A DNA stretch of 64,000 nt, taken from NCBI GenBank assembly GCA_964473245.1, contig CAYYOL010000008.1, forward strand, positions 1 through 64,000. The letters are read 5' to 3'. Origin of the DNA: CAYZJV01 sp964473245 (GTDB lineage Bacteria > Spirochaetota > Spirochaetia > Sphaerochaetales > Sphaerochaetaceae). This document shows, piece by piece, positions 43,581 through 52,759 of this stretch. A model generated the notes under the pieces. The model worked only from the letters and a program-made list of their open reading frames with translations, searched no databases and was not told the origin of the DNA. Every line of letters begins with the position of its first letter. The first letter of the stretch is position 1. A program made the position numbers and the translations under genes.

Positions 43581-44929
43581 AGCGAATCGTTATTCAATTC
43601 GGTGGAACGGGCGACCTGGCACAGAAGAAGCTCTATCCTGCCTATGAGCACCTCATAGAGGAGGGCTTCGATTTCACCATTCTGGCGCTGGGGCGTCGTT
43701 TCAAGAGTCCCGATGAGTTCTCCAAGGCGATGGTTCCCGATAATGCCTCGAAATCGTTTTTGCAGCGCTTGCAATATCTGTATTACGATATGGCCGATCC
43801 GAATGCAACCGATCCACTTCGAGATAAGATCGAGCAGATAATCGATTCGAGCGACGAAGTCGAATTGATCTACTATATGGCGTTGCAGCCATCGCTCTAT
43901 GAGGAAGCCATCAGACAGATACTGGAAGTCGATTCGCAGCTCTCCTGTCAGTGTGTACTGCAGAAGAAGATAGTGGTGGAAAAGCCCTTTGGCTTCGATC
44001 TCGACAGTGCTATGCGGTACAACGAAATTCTTCTCAAAGCATTCGACGACAAGGAGATATACCGAGTCGATCACTATTTGGGGAAGGAGTTCATGCAGAA
44101 TTTGCTCATTCTCCGGTTCCATAACGACATCATTCGGAGCATATGGGACAACCGTTCCATCGAAAGCATTCAGATCGTATTCGACGAGACGCATGGAGTG
44201 GATCAACGGCTGGGGTTCTATGAGCAGATCGGTGTGGTGCGAGACACGATTCAGAACCACATCATGCAGATTATCACCTACCTCACCATGAACGAGCCTG
44301 CGACACTCTCTCCCGAGGATATTGCCGTGGAGAAGGTGAAGGTGCTCAGATCGATCGCTCCCGTTTCTGAGTTCCATACGGGAAGATATGAGTCGCTCGG
44401 TGCAAACAGCGGGCATGTGGTCGATACTCCGACGTATGCAGCGCTCAAGCTCGCGGTGAACACCTATTACTTCGCAGGGGTGCCCATCTATATCAGGACG
44501 GGGAAGATGCAGAAGGATGCCAAATCGTTCATCTACGTAAAATTCAGGAATACCACCCAGAAAGTGATGCACGATGACACAATCGGAGAGAATGGTGTGA
44601 TCATCACCATCCATCCAGAGCTCACCATAGATATCAGCATGAATCTGAAGGAGCCCGATACTTCCTGGAAGTCGAAACCGGTACGATTTCGGTTCAATCA
44701 AGCCGAAACGTTCGGAGCGAACACACCTGAAGCATACGAGCAGATCGTCAAGAAGATACTGCAAGGAGACAAGAGTCTTTTCCCGAGTATGCGAGAGATC
44801 ATAGAGTCGTGGAGAATCGTAACTCCCATGCTCGAGCATGAGCGGCACATGGAGGTGTATCCGGTTCGTACGCTTCCCCGGTTCGCCAAGGATCTGGCAG
44901 AGGAGAATGGATTCTCTTGGTTCGATTGA
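43577..44929 (+). CDS. zwf: Glucose-6-phosphate dehydrogenase
   Basis: A 450-residue G6PD. The N-terminal NADP-binding loop reads FGGTGDLAQKKLYPAY (residues 8-23), EKPFGFDL follows, and the substrate-binding signature is intact as YRVDHYLGKEFMQNL (His and Lys catalytic, about residues 170-184). The protein is a little shorter than typical bacterial Zwf (480-500). It oxidises glucose-6-phosphate to the lactone used by the preceding gene. GGAG stands eight bases before the ATG. A terminator-like hairpin follows. Confidence 0.93.
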   Translation: MKRIVIQFGGTGDLAQKKLYPAYEHLIEEGFDFTILALGRRFKSPDEFSKAMVPDNASKSFLQRLQYLYYDMADPNATDPLRDKIEQIIDSSDEVELIYYMALQPSLYEEAIRQILEVDSQLSCQCVLQKKIVVEKPFGFDLDSAMRYNEILLKAFDDKEIYRVDHYLGKEFMQNLLILRFHNDIIRSIWDNRSIESIQIVFDETHGVDQRLGFYEQIGVVRDTIQNHIMQIITYLTMNEPATLSPEDIAVEKVKVLRSIAPVSEFHTGRYESLGANSGHVVDTPTYAALKLAVNTYYFAGVPIYIRTGKMQKDAKSFIYVKFRNTTQKVMHDDTIGENGVIITIHPELTIDISMNLKEPDTSWKSKPVRFRFNQAETFGANTPEAYEQIVKKILQGDKSLFPSMREIIESWRIVTPMLEHERHMEVYPVRTLPRFAKDLAEENGFSWFD

Positions 44930-45019
44930 TTGCCGGCAGCCATGGTCCCCATACCTCGCCGCTAGGGGCGGTCGAGAAGGTGAAGCTTCCTAGAGTACAT
45001 GGTGAACATACGAAACAGA

Positions 45020-45058
45020 AGAGGCCGATTTCCGGAGTATTTCCGGTGACCGGCCTCT
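45020..45058. terminator. Terminator-like hairpin between zwf and the DUF438 gene
   Basis: The arms AGAGGCCG and CGGCCTCT (8 bases, GC-rich) enclose a 23-base loop that contains a repeat of TTTCCGG. It lies between two convergent genes, so it may serve both; the T-tracts are short on both sides. Confidence 0.6.
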
Positions 45059-45080
45059 CTGTCATAGTGCAAGAATTCTT

Positions 45081-46322
45081 CTACTCTTCATCGAGCAGTC
45101 GCTTGTCTCCAGATAGCTTCTGAATCGGAGCGATGTTCTGAGTCACCTCGAGTGTTCCGAGGTACGTGCCCTGCTCGTCGCGTACGGGATAGTAGCGGAT
45201 ATGGGCATATACTTCACCCAGATGAATATAGAATTCGGCAACATCGCGCTTTCCCGATTTGAAATCGTTGAGGATCTCCTCTACGATATGCATGCTGGCT
45301 GGCGGATGGCAGTTCATGACCTTTCTTCCGATGATTGCTGTGGTACGGGGGAAAATCCTCTCACTCGCTTGCGAGAAGTAGGCAACTTCATCGTTCGCAT
45401 CGACGAAGGTGATATCGATCGGGAGTGTATTCAGGACTCTGGTAAGCATTTCTGGTGTGAATGAACCGGTTGGCAGCTTAACAACTCCTTCGGACATGTC
45501 AGCAGTCTTCGCTTTCGGCACCTCCTCGGCAGGAGGTGTCCAAGTGGGGTGATCGTCGAGAAGGCAGTAGCCGACTTCGGGACTTCCCTCCGAGATCTGT
45601 CTCCAGTCCGTCACAAAGAATACATCGCTCACCATGGGGATCAGGATCTCCTCTTCCTTGGAGATCATCTCCATGATCTTCTCTTTCGTCTGCTCAAGGT
45701 GTGTAAGCAACGCACCTACGGCATCCTTGTTCGGTCTTCCACCGTTCAGAAGATCTTCGAGATCCCTTCTGCTCTGTTTCACCATATCACGAATCTCATC
45801 ATCCACACCCCACATGACCTTTGGTGGTGCAGTGATTCCGTACCGCTCCATGATGGGGAACCAGAGATTCTCCTTCTTGCTGTAATGCTTGTCGATCTGC
45901 CACAACTCCTTCAGATCTTCCAGAAGGGCAGAAATCGACTTGAGATCACCTTGCGAGAGACCTTGAGCATGAACATCGATACGGTCGACGAAGAGTCGTT
46001 CAATTGCGCGATTCTCCTCTCTGAGTACCCATGTCGGGTGCCCCTGGTCCTGCGTCTGATTCTTTTCCCCGTGAATCTCTGCCACGGACCCCTTGAAGAG
46101 TGACGAGTGCACATCGCACAGTTTCTGGATCTCCTCCACTTTCACTCCCTCGTTCTCAATGAGAGCTTTCTCCATGTTCGCAATCTCATCGGCACCGACA
46201 TGGCCGAATTCCTTGGCGAATTCGGCTTTCACCGTGTCGAAGTCGTCTCCTGCGTGGAGCCGCTGGATGAGCTCTTTCAGTTTCTGTTGGCGATTAACGC
46301 TGTTATTTATTTCAGCACTCAT
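45081..46322 (-). CDS. DUF438-hemerythrin-PAS protein
   Basis: A 413-residue soluble protein with three parts: DUF438 (about residues 10-80), a hemerythrin-like four-helix domain (about 90-250) and a PAS domain (about 300-405, with the NCHPPASMH motif). Candidate iron ligands include His95 (GHPTW) and His146 (KHYSKKEN), followed by WFPIMERYG and PPKVMWGVDDEIR, where an Asp stands in the position held by His172 in the paralogue at 1464-2639. The start overlaps the DUF1858 stop (ATGA, 46319-46322). DUF1858-DUF438 pairs are common in anaerobes and are thought to sense oxygen or nitric oxide; direct evidence is lacking. Confidence 0.87.
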   Translation of the reverse strand: MSAEINNSVNRQQKLKELIQRLHAGDDFDTVKAEFAKEFGHVGADEIANMEKALIENEGVKVEEIQKLCDVHSSLFKGSVAEIHGEKNQTQDQGHPTWVLREENRAIERLFVDRIDVHAQGLSQGDLKSISALLEDLKELWQIDKHYSKKENLWFPIMERYGITAPPKVMWGVDDEIRDMVKQSRRDLEDLLNGGRPNKDAVGALLTHLEQTKEKIMEMISKEEEILIPMVSDVFFVTDWRQISEGSPEVGYCLLDDHPTWTPPAEEVPKAKTADMSEGVVKLPTGSFTPEMLTRVLNTLPIDITFVDANDEVAYFSQASERIFPRTTAIIGRKVMNCHPPASMHIVEEILNDFKSGKRDVAEFYIHLGEVYAHIRYYPVRDEQGTYLGTLEVTQNIAPIQKLSGDKRLLDEE

Positions 46323-46570
46323 GCGTGTTCCTCCTGGTCGCTTTGTATAACGGTATAGCCATGGGACTCGAGACCACGAACTATCTCCTGCAGATCCAAT
46401 CCACGCAATGCTGCCCCTTTTGGGATGGTCATCACCTTGCCAACTGTCTGAAGCATGATCGGCTTCACAATCTCGGTGAACCCCAGCAGTGCCAATATCG
46501 GAGCGAGTTCCGAATCTGAGCTACAGAGCGTGTGTACTGTCTTGTCCAATGCTATGATTTTCTTTGCCAT
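46319..46570 (-). CDS. DUF1858 domain protein
   Basis: An 83-residue protein made of one DUF1858 domain: KIIALDKTVHTLCSSDSELA, then PILALLGFTEIVKPIM and TVGKVMTIPKGAALRGLDL. In many anaerobes this domain is fused to, or encoded beside, DUF438/hemerythrin proteins, as here, where the two genes overlap by four bases. GAGAGG lies upstream of the ATG. Its biochemical role is unknown. Confidence 0.87.
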   Translation of the reverse strand: MAKKIIALDKTVHTLCSSDSELAPILALLGFTEIVKPIMLQTVGKVMTIPKGAALRGLDLQEIVRGLESHGYTVIQSDQEEHA

Positions 46571-46640
46571 AATGTATTCCTCTCAGAGGATAGCATATCC
46601 ACATCGACTGTTATGTTGCAATTGCAACGATTCTACACAA

Positions 46641-46670
46641 AAAGACCCCTGAGAGACAAGTCTCAGGAGC
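46641..46670 (-). terminator. Rho-independent terminator of the acyl-CoA synthetase gene
   Basis: On the minus strand a 7-base stem (CCTGAGA/TCTCAGG, extended by flanking G-C pairs) with a 6-base loop is followed by TCTTTTTG. It lies about 50 bases downstream of the synthetase stop. Confidence 0.75.
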
Positions 46671-46718
46671 CTAGTATAGTATACTCGTGTGCTACTGCAG
46701 TAAAAGCCTACCTACGAA

Positions 46719-48626
46719 TCAATTCGAGAAGAGTGAGGCGATCTCCTTCGCATAGAGATCGTTGATCTTGTGACGCATGACCTCCTGTTTTGCCGAGAGC
46801 TCTTTGCCGACTGTGAACGATGTAGGCAGTAAGGCGAAACGGTTGATCCGTTCATAGGGTTTGAATCCATTCTTTGCACTCACAAGTTCATTGATCTCTG
46901 TATGGATCAATTCCACCACTTCCGGCAGTTCGGTGACATCCCTTCTGGACATATAGGGGATATTGTTCTCCTTCACATAGAGTTCAAGCTGTTTGGTGTC
47001 CGGTACGATGAGAGCTGCAAGGTATTTCATGTCTTGACCGATCACGACAGCCTGTTCAATATACTCCGATTCACGAATGCGAGCTTCGATTGGGACCGGC
47101 TCGATATTCTCTCCACCACTGAGTACGATCGTGTCCTTCGCTCGACCGCGAATGGCGTACTCACCCTTGTGGGTCCAGATACCGATATCTCCCGTATTGA
47201 TCCAACCTTCACTATCTATGACGGCCTTGGTCAGTTCAGGTCGCTTATAGTAGCCTGCCATCACCTGAGCTCCACGGGCATGGATAACTCCCTTCTTCCC
47301 GGGAGGGACCGCTTTGCCCTGATCATCGATGATCTTGATCTCTGTCTCAGGCAGGGGAGCCACGGTTCCAGGCACCTGATGCTTGATGTCTCTGAGCCCG
47401 ATCACTGGGGCTGTTTCGGTAAGGCCATATCCGTCGAGCAATGTTATGCCTATAGCTTTGAAGAAGTTATCGACCGATGTAGGAAGCGATCCACCCCCCG
47501 AGACGCCTGCTCTGAAATTGGTTCCGAACTTCTTTTTGATAGTCTTGAAGACCAACACATCTCCTAGCATCTTGAATGGGGTGAGAAGGAGAAGGGGGAT
47601 CATGCCGACAAGCAGATCGAGTGGATAGAATCGACGTCTGAACTGCGGCATCCTGTTCGCCACGAGGTTCATCGCCTTTGCATGATTCGCTCCTACCCAT
47701 ACGAAGAAGTGGAACAGTGCCCGTGCAACAGGGCTCTTACCTTTGACATTCTGGTAGACTCCCGCTTTGACAGCCTCCCAGATTCGTGGAACTGAGCCCA
47801 TCCAGGCTGGATTCACCCGCTGCAGGTCCACAAGCATGATCTTCCCGATCGGTTTCGAGTATGCGATCGCCGAAGCCTGTGAGACGATGACATACTGGAG
47901 AATTCTTTCGAACGAGTGCCAGACCGGCAGTACACTGAGCCAGCGCTCCCCTTTATGGAAGTCGATGACTTTGGGCAGTTGTTCAAGCTGAAACAGGAAG
48001 TTTCTGTGGGTGAGCATGACTCCTTTCGGTTCACCGGTGGTACCACTGGTGAATATGATGGTGGCGATATCGGAGTCTTTGCCCTGTTCGATCTCTTTTT
48101 CGACGAAGGAGGAGTCACTTTTCCGTGCTTTCTTGCCCATCTGCATAACATCGTCGTAGGTGATCACATGGACCGGTCCTGCAGTATCCAGTTCCTTGGT
48201 CGCATGGTGAGTGGTGTCTATAATGATGAGCGTCTTCAAATTCGGTAGATTACCGGAGAGGTCGAGTATTTTTCTACCCTGTTCAGAGTTCTCTGCAAAA
48301 CAGACGGAGCTCTCGGTTATCTTGAGGATGAATTCGAGCTCGTACGGCATGGCATCGCGCCCACGCGGCACATCTGCTGCTCCAAGCGAGAGGATCGCCA
48401 TATCTGCGACCAGCCACTCCTTCCTGTTGTCGCTTATCAGTCCCACAGGGTCGCCTCGGGAAACACCGACTTCGGCCAATCCTGCAGCGAGATCAAGGAC
48501 CTCGTTGTAGAAGTCTCTATAAGTCGTTGGGATGAAGGATCCGTTATCATCCTTGGAAAGTTGTGCTTCGTTCGTTCCATAGCTGGTTACTATATGTTTC
48601 AGCAGCTGTGGTAGGGTGTTGTACAT
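46719..48626 (-). CDS. Long-chain fatty acid-CoA ligase (AMP-forming)
   Basis: A 635-residue adenylate-forming enzyme of the FadD15 type. The AMP-binding P-loop is IIFTSGTTGEPKGVMLTHRN (about residues 190-210); later motifs are LLDGYGLTETAPVIGL, GWINTGDIG and the C-terminal RAKDTIVLSGGENIEP. ATG 48626 follows AAAGGAGG by six bases. It activates free fatty acids, likely exogenous ones, at the membrane; no transmembrane segment is clear, apart from a hydrophobic stretch (LVGMIPLLLLTPF) near residue 340. It is transcribed alone from the promoter at 48655-48681. Confidence 0.9.
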   Translation of the reverse strand: MYNTLPQLLKHIVTSYGTNEAQLSKDDNGSFIPTTYRDFYNEVLDLAAGLAEVGVSRGDPVGLISDNRKEWLVADMAILSLGAADVPRGRDAMPYELEFILKITESSVCFAENSEQGRKILDLSGNLPNLKTLIIIDTTHHATKELDTAGPVHVITYDDVMQMGKKARKSDSSFVEKEIEQGKDSDIATIIFTSGTTGEPKGVMLTHRNFLFQLEQLPKVIDFHKGERWLSVLPVWHSFERILQYVIVSQASAIAYSKPIGKIMLVDLQRVNPAWMGSVPRIWEAVKAGVYQNVKGKSPVARALFHFFVWVGANHAKAMNLVANRMPQFRRRFYPLDLLVGMIPLLLLTPFKMLGDVLVFKTIKKKFGTNFRAGVSGGGSLPTSVDNFFKAIGITLLDGYGLTETAPVIGLRDIKHQVPGTVAPLPETEIKIIDDQGKAVPPGKKGVIHARGAQVMAGYYKRPELTKAVIDSEGWINTGDIGIWTHKGEYAIRGRAKDTIVLSGGENIEPVPIEARIRESEYIEQAVVIGQDMKYLAALIVPDTKQLELYVKENNIPYMSRRDVTELPEVVELIHTEINELVSAKNGFKPYERINRFALLPTSFTVGKELSAKQEVMRHKINDLYAKEIASLFSN

Positions 48627-48654
48627 AGACACCTCCTTTGTGGCTACCCTTTTA

Positions 48655-48691
48655 ATATTACAAAATATCAAATTCTGTCAAACTGTAATAT
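48655..48691 (-). promoter_or_regulatory. Promoter with flanking inverted repeat upstream of the acyl-CoA synthetase gene
   Basis: On the minus strand TTGACA (48676-48681) is followed after 15 bases by TAATAT (48655-48660). Arms ATATTACA (48655-48662) and TGTAATAT (48684-48691) flank the core, one over the -10 box and one just upstream of the -35 box. They may bind a fatty-acid-responsive repressor. Confidence 0.5.
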
Positions 48692-48948
48692 ATAGGGTTT
48701 TTCTAACTGGGGCAAGAGATTGGGCCGCACTTTTGAATGTTTTTGACATATTTTGCAAAAATATCTAACTTGACATAATAGAATCAAAGTGTCAGGATAA
48801 AATAGATTTACCCGGATACTTCTCTGTATCTGGGTGAAAAAATAACAAAATTGGTCGTTTGTGTTGTATACTGTACATCCAAGACCAGAAAGTCGGCAGC
48901 AATTACACCGGGTCAATCCCACTTGTTGCCACCGATAGGAGGTCCTGC
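48692..48948. other. Divergent gap upstream of the 2-oxoacid oxidoreductase operon
   Basis: No gene was found. Two copies of TTGACATA (48743-48750 and 48770-48777) could be -35 elements for korD, but no well-spaced -10 box stands out. A 10-base stem (ACCCGGATAC 48810-48819, GTATCTGGGT 48826-48835, one G-T pair) with loop TTCTCT lies about 115 bases before the korD start and would be in the leader RNA. Confidence 0.4.
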
Positions 48949-49170
48949 ATGAATCTTGTCCGAGTACGCGACGATGAATGCAAAGGATGCGCTATCTGCG
49001 TCTCCGTCTGCCCGAAACAGTGCTTAGTCATGTCAGACAAGCTCAACTCCCAAGGATATGCGTATGTACAGTTTGTGAATCCGGATGCTTGCACTGCATG
49101 CGGTCTCTGTTTTCTCAGTTGTCCCGAACCAGGTGCCCTCACCGTACTCTCCGGAAAGGAGGATGCGTGA
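48949..49170 (+). CDS. korD: 2-oxoacid:ferredoxin oxidoreductase delta subunit (ferredoxin)
   Basis: A 73-residue ferredoxin-like subunit. It has two 4Fe-4S motifs: CKGCAICVSVCP (about residues 11-22) and CTACGLCFLSCPEPGA (about 48-63). It passes electrons from the catalytic subunits to ferredoxin. AGGAGG precedes ATG 48949; a longer upstream frame is not supported. Its stop overlaps the next start by one base (TGATG). It opens the five-gene fermentation operon. The symbol is used loosely: the complex could equally be called VorD. Confidence 0.92.
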   Translation: MNLVRVRDDECKGCAICVSVCPKQCLVMSDKLNSQGYAYVQFVNPDACTACGLCFLSCPEPGALTVLSGKEDA

Positions 49171-50234
49171 TGGGTAGAAGGTTGATGAAGGGAAATGAAG
49201 CAGCTGTCCATGGTGCACTCATGGGGGGATGCACCCACTTCTTCGGGTATCCGATCACCCCCGCAAGTGAGATAGCACAGGCAGCTGCATACTACTTCAC
49301 TGCAGCTGGGAGAACATTTCTACAGGCAGAATCCGAGGTGAGTGTCATTAATATGCTCTATGGAGCTGCCAGCGCGGGAGCCCGTGTCATGACAGCCTCT
49401 TCCGGACCCGGCATAGCGCTCATGGGCGAGGGCCTGAGCTATCTCGCAGGAGCCCAACTGCCTGCAGTAGTGATTGATATGCAGAGAGCGGGGCCTGGAC
49501 TGGGAAATATCTGGCCTGAGCAGAGCGACTACAACATGGTCGTGAAAGGAGGCGGTCACGGGAATTATCGGAATATCGTGCTAGCACCCGCTTCAGCACA
49601 GGAGATGTTCAGTTTCACGAAACACGCATTCTCTCTTGCAGATCGGTACCGTATGACGGTGATGATCCTCAGCGATGCCTACATAGGACAGATGATGGAG
49701 CCAGTGGAAATCTCTGGACCTGTGGAACAGGGAGAACGGAAGGAGTGGGCAGTCTATGCCGATTCCGATAGCAGAGCGAATCTCATAACATCGATCCATA
49801 TGAGCCCGGATCTGCAGCGAGAGCATAACGAAAAGCTGCAACGTGTCTATCACGAAGTGGAGCAGGCAGCTGTCGACTACGAACTTTATCAGGCAGGCGA
49901 TGCCGAGATCATGCTCGTTGCCTATGGTGTGGTTGCTCGAATCTGTCATTCGGCGGTATATGCGTTGCGAGAGCAGGGCATGCGGGCCGGATTGCTTCGG
50001 CTGAAGACTCTCTATCCATTCCCGAAGAGACTCATTGAGACACTGGCGAAGCAGGGTATGCCGTTCGTTGTCGCAGAATTAAGCAACGGGCAGATGGCCG
50101 ACGATGTGGAGCTGGCAACCAAAGGGAAGAGCCCAGTATTCAGACATTTGACCATGGGAGGGGAGGTCCCCACTGTACGGGAGTTGACTCAAGCTGTAGC
50201 ACACTATGCATCATCGAGCGGAGGTGTACAATGA
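49170..50234 (+). CDS. korA: 2-oxoacid:ferredoxin oxidoreductase alpha subunit
   Basis: A 354-residue alpha subunit. Conserved segments are GNEAAVHGALMGGCTHFFGYPITPASEI (about residues 8-35), SEVSVINMLYGAASAGARVMTASSGPGIALM (about 57-88) and DMQRAGPGLGNIWPEQSDYN (about 108-127). It forms the TPP-binding core with the beta subunit and decarboxylates a 2-oxoacid to the acyl-CoA. The length is that of KorA/VorB-type enzymes, not of the longer pyruvate enzymes. AAAGGAGG is seven bases before the ATG. Downstream butyrate kinase suggests branched-chain 2-oxoacids as substrates. Confidence 0.9.
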   Translation: MGRRLMKGNEAAVHGALMGGCTHFFGYPITPASEIAQAAAYYFTAAGRTFLQAESEVSVINMLYGAASAGARVMTASSGPGIALMGEGLSYLAGAQLPAVVIDMQRAGPGLGNIWPEQSDYNMVVKGGGHGNYRNIVLAPASAQEMFSFTKHAFSLADRYRMTVMILSDAYIGQMMEPVEISGPVEQGERKEWAVYADSDSRANLITSIHMSPDLQREHNEKLQRVYHEVEQAAVDYELYQAGDAEIMLVAYGVVARICHSAVYALREQGMRAGLLRLKTLYPFPKRLIETLAKQGMPFVVAELSNGQMADDVELATKGKSPVFRHLTMGGEVPTVRELTQAVAHYASSSGGVQ

Positions 50235-51661
50235 GGGCACAGACTGAACGGTTTAAAAAGGCGGATTCATTCTACGATCGATATGAACGGAAGGGACCGG
50301 GATCCATGATAACCCACTATTGTCCCGGTTGCGGGCATGGTACGATTCAGAAACTGATCGCTGAGGCGATAGATGAACTCGGTATCCAAGATAGGACTAT
50401 CTTCCTCTCCCCAGTGGGATGTTCGGTATTCTCCTACTACTATTTCGACACGGGGAATATCCAGTGTTCCCATGGAAGGGCTCCTGCTGTGGCTACCGGT
50501 GTAAAGCGGACGCTTCGCGATTCGATCGTGATCAGTTATCAAGGCGATGGAGATCTCGCCGGTATCGGAATGACCGAGATCATGCATGCTGCAAACAGAG
50601 GCGAACCGATTACCGTCTTTTTCATCAACAATGCAATCTATGGCATGACAGGCGGTCAGATGGCACCGACAACACCTCTGGGACAGAAGACACTCACCAG
50701 TCCCTTTGGCAGAGAGTTCGAACGCGACGGGAATCCGATAGGCATGGTGGAGGTCATGAACTCGCTCACCGCTCCGGTGTATCTGCAGCGTTGTGCCGTC
50801 TCACAACCGAAAGAGATCTTTCAGACTCGAAAAGCGGTACGGAAGGCATTGCAGAATCAAATCGATGGACTCGGTTTCTCCTTTGTGGAGATCCTCTCAC
50901 CCTGTCCGACCAATTGGCGGATGAGTCCAGTAGATGCGCGAACCTGGATAGCGAGTGAGATGGTGAAATACTACCCACTCGGGGTGTTTCGAGATCGGAT
51001 AAAAGAGGTCGAGAGCGAGCATGGCGACACCAAGGAGACTCCATGGTTGGCCGATGCCGAGTTGATTGATCTCCTTTCGGGGAGCGTCTCGGTGCCGGAG
51101 GTCTCTCGTGAACCGCTCGTCGAACCGCAACGGATACGGATTGCCGGGTTCGGTGGACAGGGCGTGCTTTCAGCTGGTGAGCTGATCGCAACCTGTGGTA
51201 TGTCCGAACAGCTGGAGGTCTCGTGGCTCCCCTCCTATGGACCTGAGATGCGTGGCGGTAGCGCGAATGTCAGTGTGATTCTCGATAACGATGAGATCGG
51301 TTCACCGGTAATCGACCATCCAAACGTTCTGATAGCGATGAATGACCCTTCGCTCGACCTGTTCGAGAGTCAAGTCTCTCCGGGTGGAATGATCATGGTG
51401 AATTCCTCCATTGTCGATAGAGCAGTTGAACGGACCGACGTCACGGCAGTGTACGTCCCTGCAACTCGGTTGGCGAGAGATGCTGGATTACAGTCAGCGG
51501 CAAATGTCGTCATGGTCAGTGCCTATGCGTTGCTGTCGGGCGTATTTCCTGTTACGGTGATCGAGCAATGCATTCCGATTGTCCTGAGAAAGCCCGAGTT
51601 TCTTGAGCAGAACCTTCACCTGGTGAAGCGTACTCAAGCGTATCTTGCAGAGCAGCTGTAG
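50231..51661 (+). CDS. korB: 2-oxoacid:ferredoxin oxidoreductase, fused beta and gamma subunits
   Basis: A 476-residue fusion. Residues about 1-270 are the TPP-binding beta subunit (THYCPGCGHGTIQKLIAEAI, VGCSVFSYYYFD, SYQGDGDLAGIGMTE, NNAIYGMTGGQMAPTTP, LSPCPTNWRM). After a linker (about 275-300) residues about 301-476 are the gamma subunit (IRIAGFGGQGVLSAGELIA, SWLPSYGPEMRGGSANVSVI, NVLIAMNDPS). In most organisms these are two genes. The start overlaps korA by four bases (ATGA). No frameshift or internal stop is seen, so the fusion is real in the sequence as given. Confidence 0.92.
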   Translation: MRAQTERFKKADSFYDRYERKGPGSMITHYCPGCGHGTIQKLIAEAIDELGIQDRTIFLSPVGCSVFSYYYFDTGNIQCSHGRAPAVATGVKRTLRDSIVISYQGDGDLAGIGMTEIMHAANRGEPITVFFINNAIYGMTGGQMAPTTPLGQKTLTSPFGREFERDGNPIGMVEVMNSLTAPVYLQRCAVSQPKEIFQTRKAVRKALQNQIDGLGFSFVEILSPCPTNWRMSPVDARTWIASEMVKYYPLGVFRDRIKEVESEHGDTKETPWLADAELIDLLSGSVSVPEVSREPLVEPQRIRIAGFGGQGVLSAGELIATCGMSEQLEVSWLPSYGPEMRGGSANVSVILDNDEIGSPVIDHPNVLIAMNDPSLDLFESQVSPGGMIMVNSSIVDRAVERTDVTAVYVPATRLARDAGLQSAANVVMVSAYALLSGVFPVTVIEQCIPIVLRKPEFLEQNLHLVKRTQAYLAEQL

Positions 51662-51670
51662 GGGGAGAGC

Positions 51671-52759
51671 ATGAAGCGGAAGCAGCAGGCGGTACTGGCT
51701 ATCAATCCCGGATCGACCACTACGAAACTGGCACTCTATGTCGACCGCGAACAAGTGGCTTCGGTCTGCCACGAGCATACTGTCGAGCAGCTCTCTGTAT
51801 TCAAAACAGTGATCGATCAGTTCATGTTTCGCCGGGATCTCGTTATCGCTTTTCTCGATGACAAGGGTGTTCAGCCCGGTACTATGGATATTGCCATGGG
51901 AAGGGGCGGTCTTCTCCATCCATTGCCAGGAGGTGTGTATCGGGTCGGACCGGCCATGCTCAGGGATTTACAGCATGGCCGTTATGGAGAGCATGCATGC
52001 AATCTGGGAGCCCTATTGGCAGATGCCGTGGCGAAACGGTATGGGTGTGATGCTTTGATCGCCGATCCCGTGGTGGTCGATGAGATGATCGATGAGGCTC
52101 GTATCTCGGGGATACCAGAGATACCGAGGAAGAGTATTTTTCACGCATTGAACCAGAAGTTCGTTGCACGGAAGGCTGCAAACCAGCTAGGGCTCTCCTA
52201 CGATCGGGCTCGACTGATCGTAGCCCATCTGGGTGGTGGCATTTCAGTAGGTTCGCACCAAGATGGACGGGTGATCGATGTGAACAACGCTCTCGATGGT
52301 GAGGGGCCTTTGACTCCTGAACGATCAGGAGGTGTTCCCGCGGGAGATCTCGTTAGACTCGTCCTTTCAGGTGGGTTCACTCATCAGGAGCTGAGAAAGA
52401 AGATCACCGGATCGGGAGGCTTGTTCGCCTACACTGGAACCAGAGACCTGAAACAACTGGCAAAGAGAGCCGAAGAGCATGATGCGAAGGCGGAATTCTG
52501 GATTCGAACGCTGGTCTATCAGGTGTGCAAGGAGATTGCATCTCATTTTGCTGTACTCCAAGGACGGGTAGATGCCGTTGTGCTCACCGGAGGAATTGCG
52601 CATAATACGACTATCATGAAGATGATAGAGGATCGGATCGGCACTCTGGCTCCGATTTTGATCTTTCCGGGAGAGGGGGAAATGCAATCCCTTGCCGAGA
52701 ATGCTTTTGCCGTTCTCGATCAGAATAGGGAGGTTATGGACTATGAAGGAAATTCGTAA
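51671..52759 (+). CDS. buk: Butyrate kinase
   Basis: A 362-residue acetokinase-family protein. The N-terminal phosphate loop AINPGSTTTKLALY (residues about 9-22), FHALNQKFVARKAANQLGLSYD, VAHLGGGISVGSHQDGRVIDVNNALDGEGP (about 180-210) and VLTGGIAHN near 300 are diagnostic of Buk. It converts acyl-phosphate and ADP into a free acid (butyrate, isobutyrate or isovalerate) and ATP. GGGGGAGAG precedes the ATG, ten bases after korB. It overlaps ptb by 17 bases. Confidence 0.92.
   Translation: MKRKQQAVLAINPGSTTTKLALYVDREQVASVCHEHTVEQLSVFKTVIDQFMFRRDLVIAFLDDKGVQPGTMDIAMGRGGLLHPLPGGVYRVGPAMLRDLQHGRYGEHACNLGALLADAVAKRYGCDALIADPVVVDEMIDEARISGIPEIPRKSIFHALNQKFVARKAANQLGLSYDRARLIVAHLGGGISVGSHQDGRVIDVNNALDGEGPLTPERSGGVPAGDLVRLVLSGGFTHQELRKKITGSGGLFAYTGTRDLKQLAKRAEEHDAKAEFWIRTLVYQVCKEIASHFAVLQGRVDAVVLTGGIAHNTTIMKMIEDRIGTLAPILIFPGEGEMQSLAENAFAVLDQNREVMDYEGNS

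Noticed and set aside
43430..44848. A 472-codon open frame antisense to pgl and zwf
   Set aside because: It mirrors the codon bias of the real genes on the plus strand; the product has no recognisable domain, while the plus strand encodes clear Pgl and Zwf.
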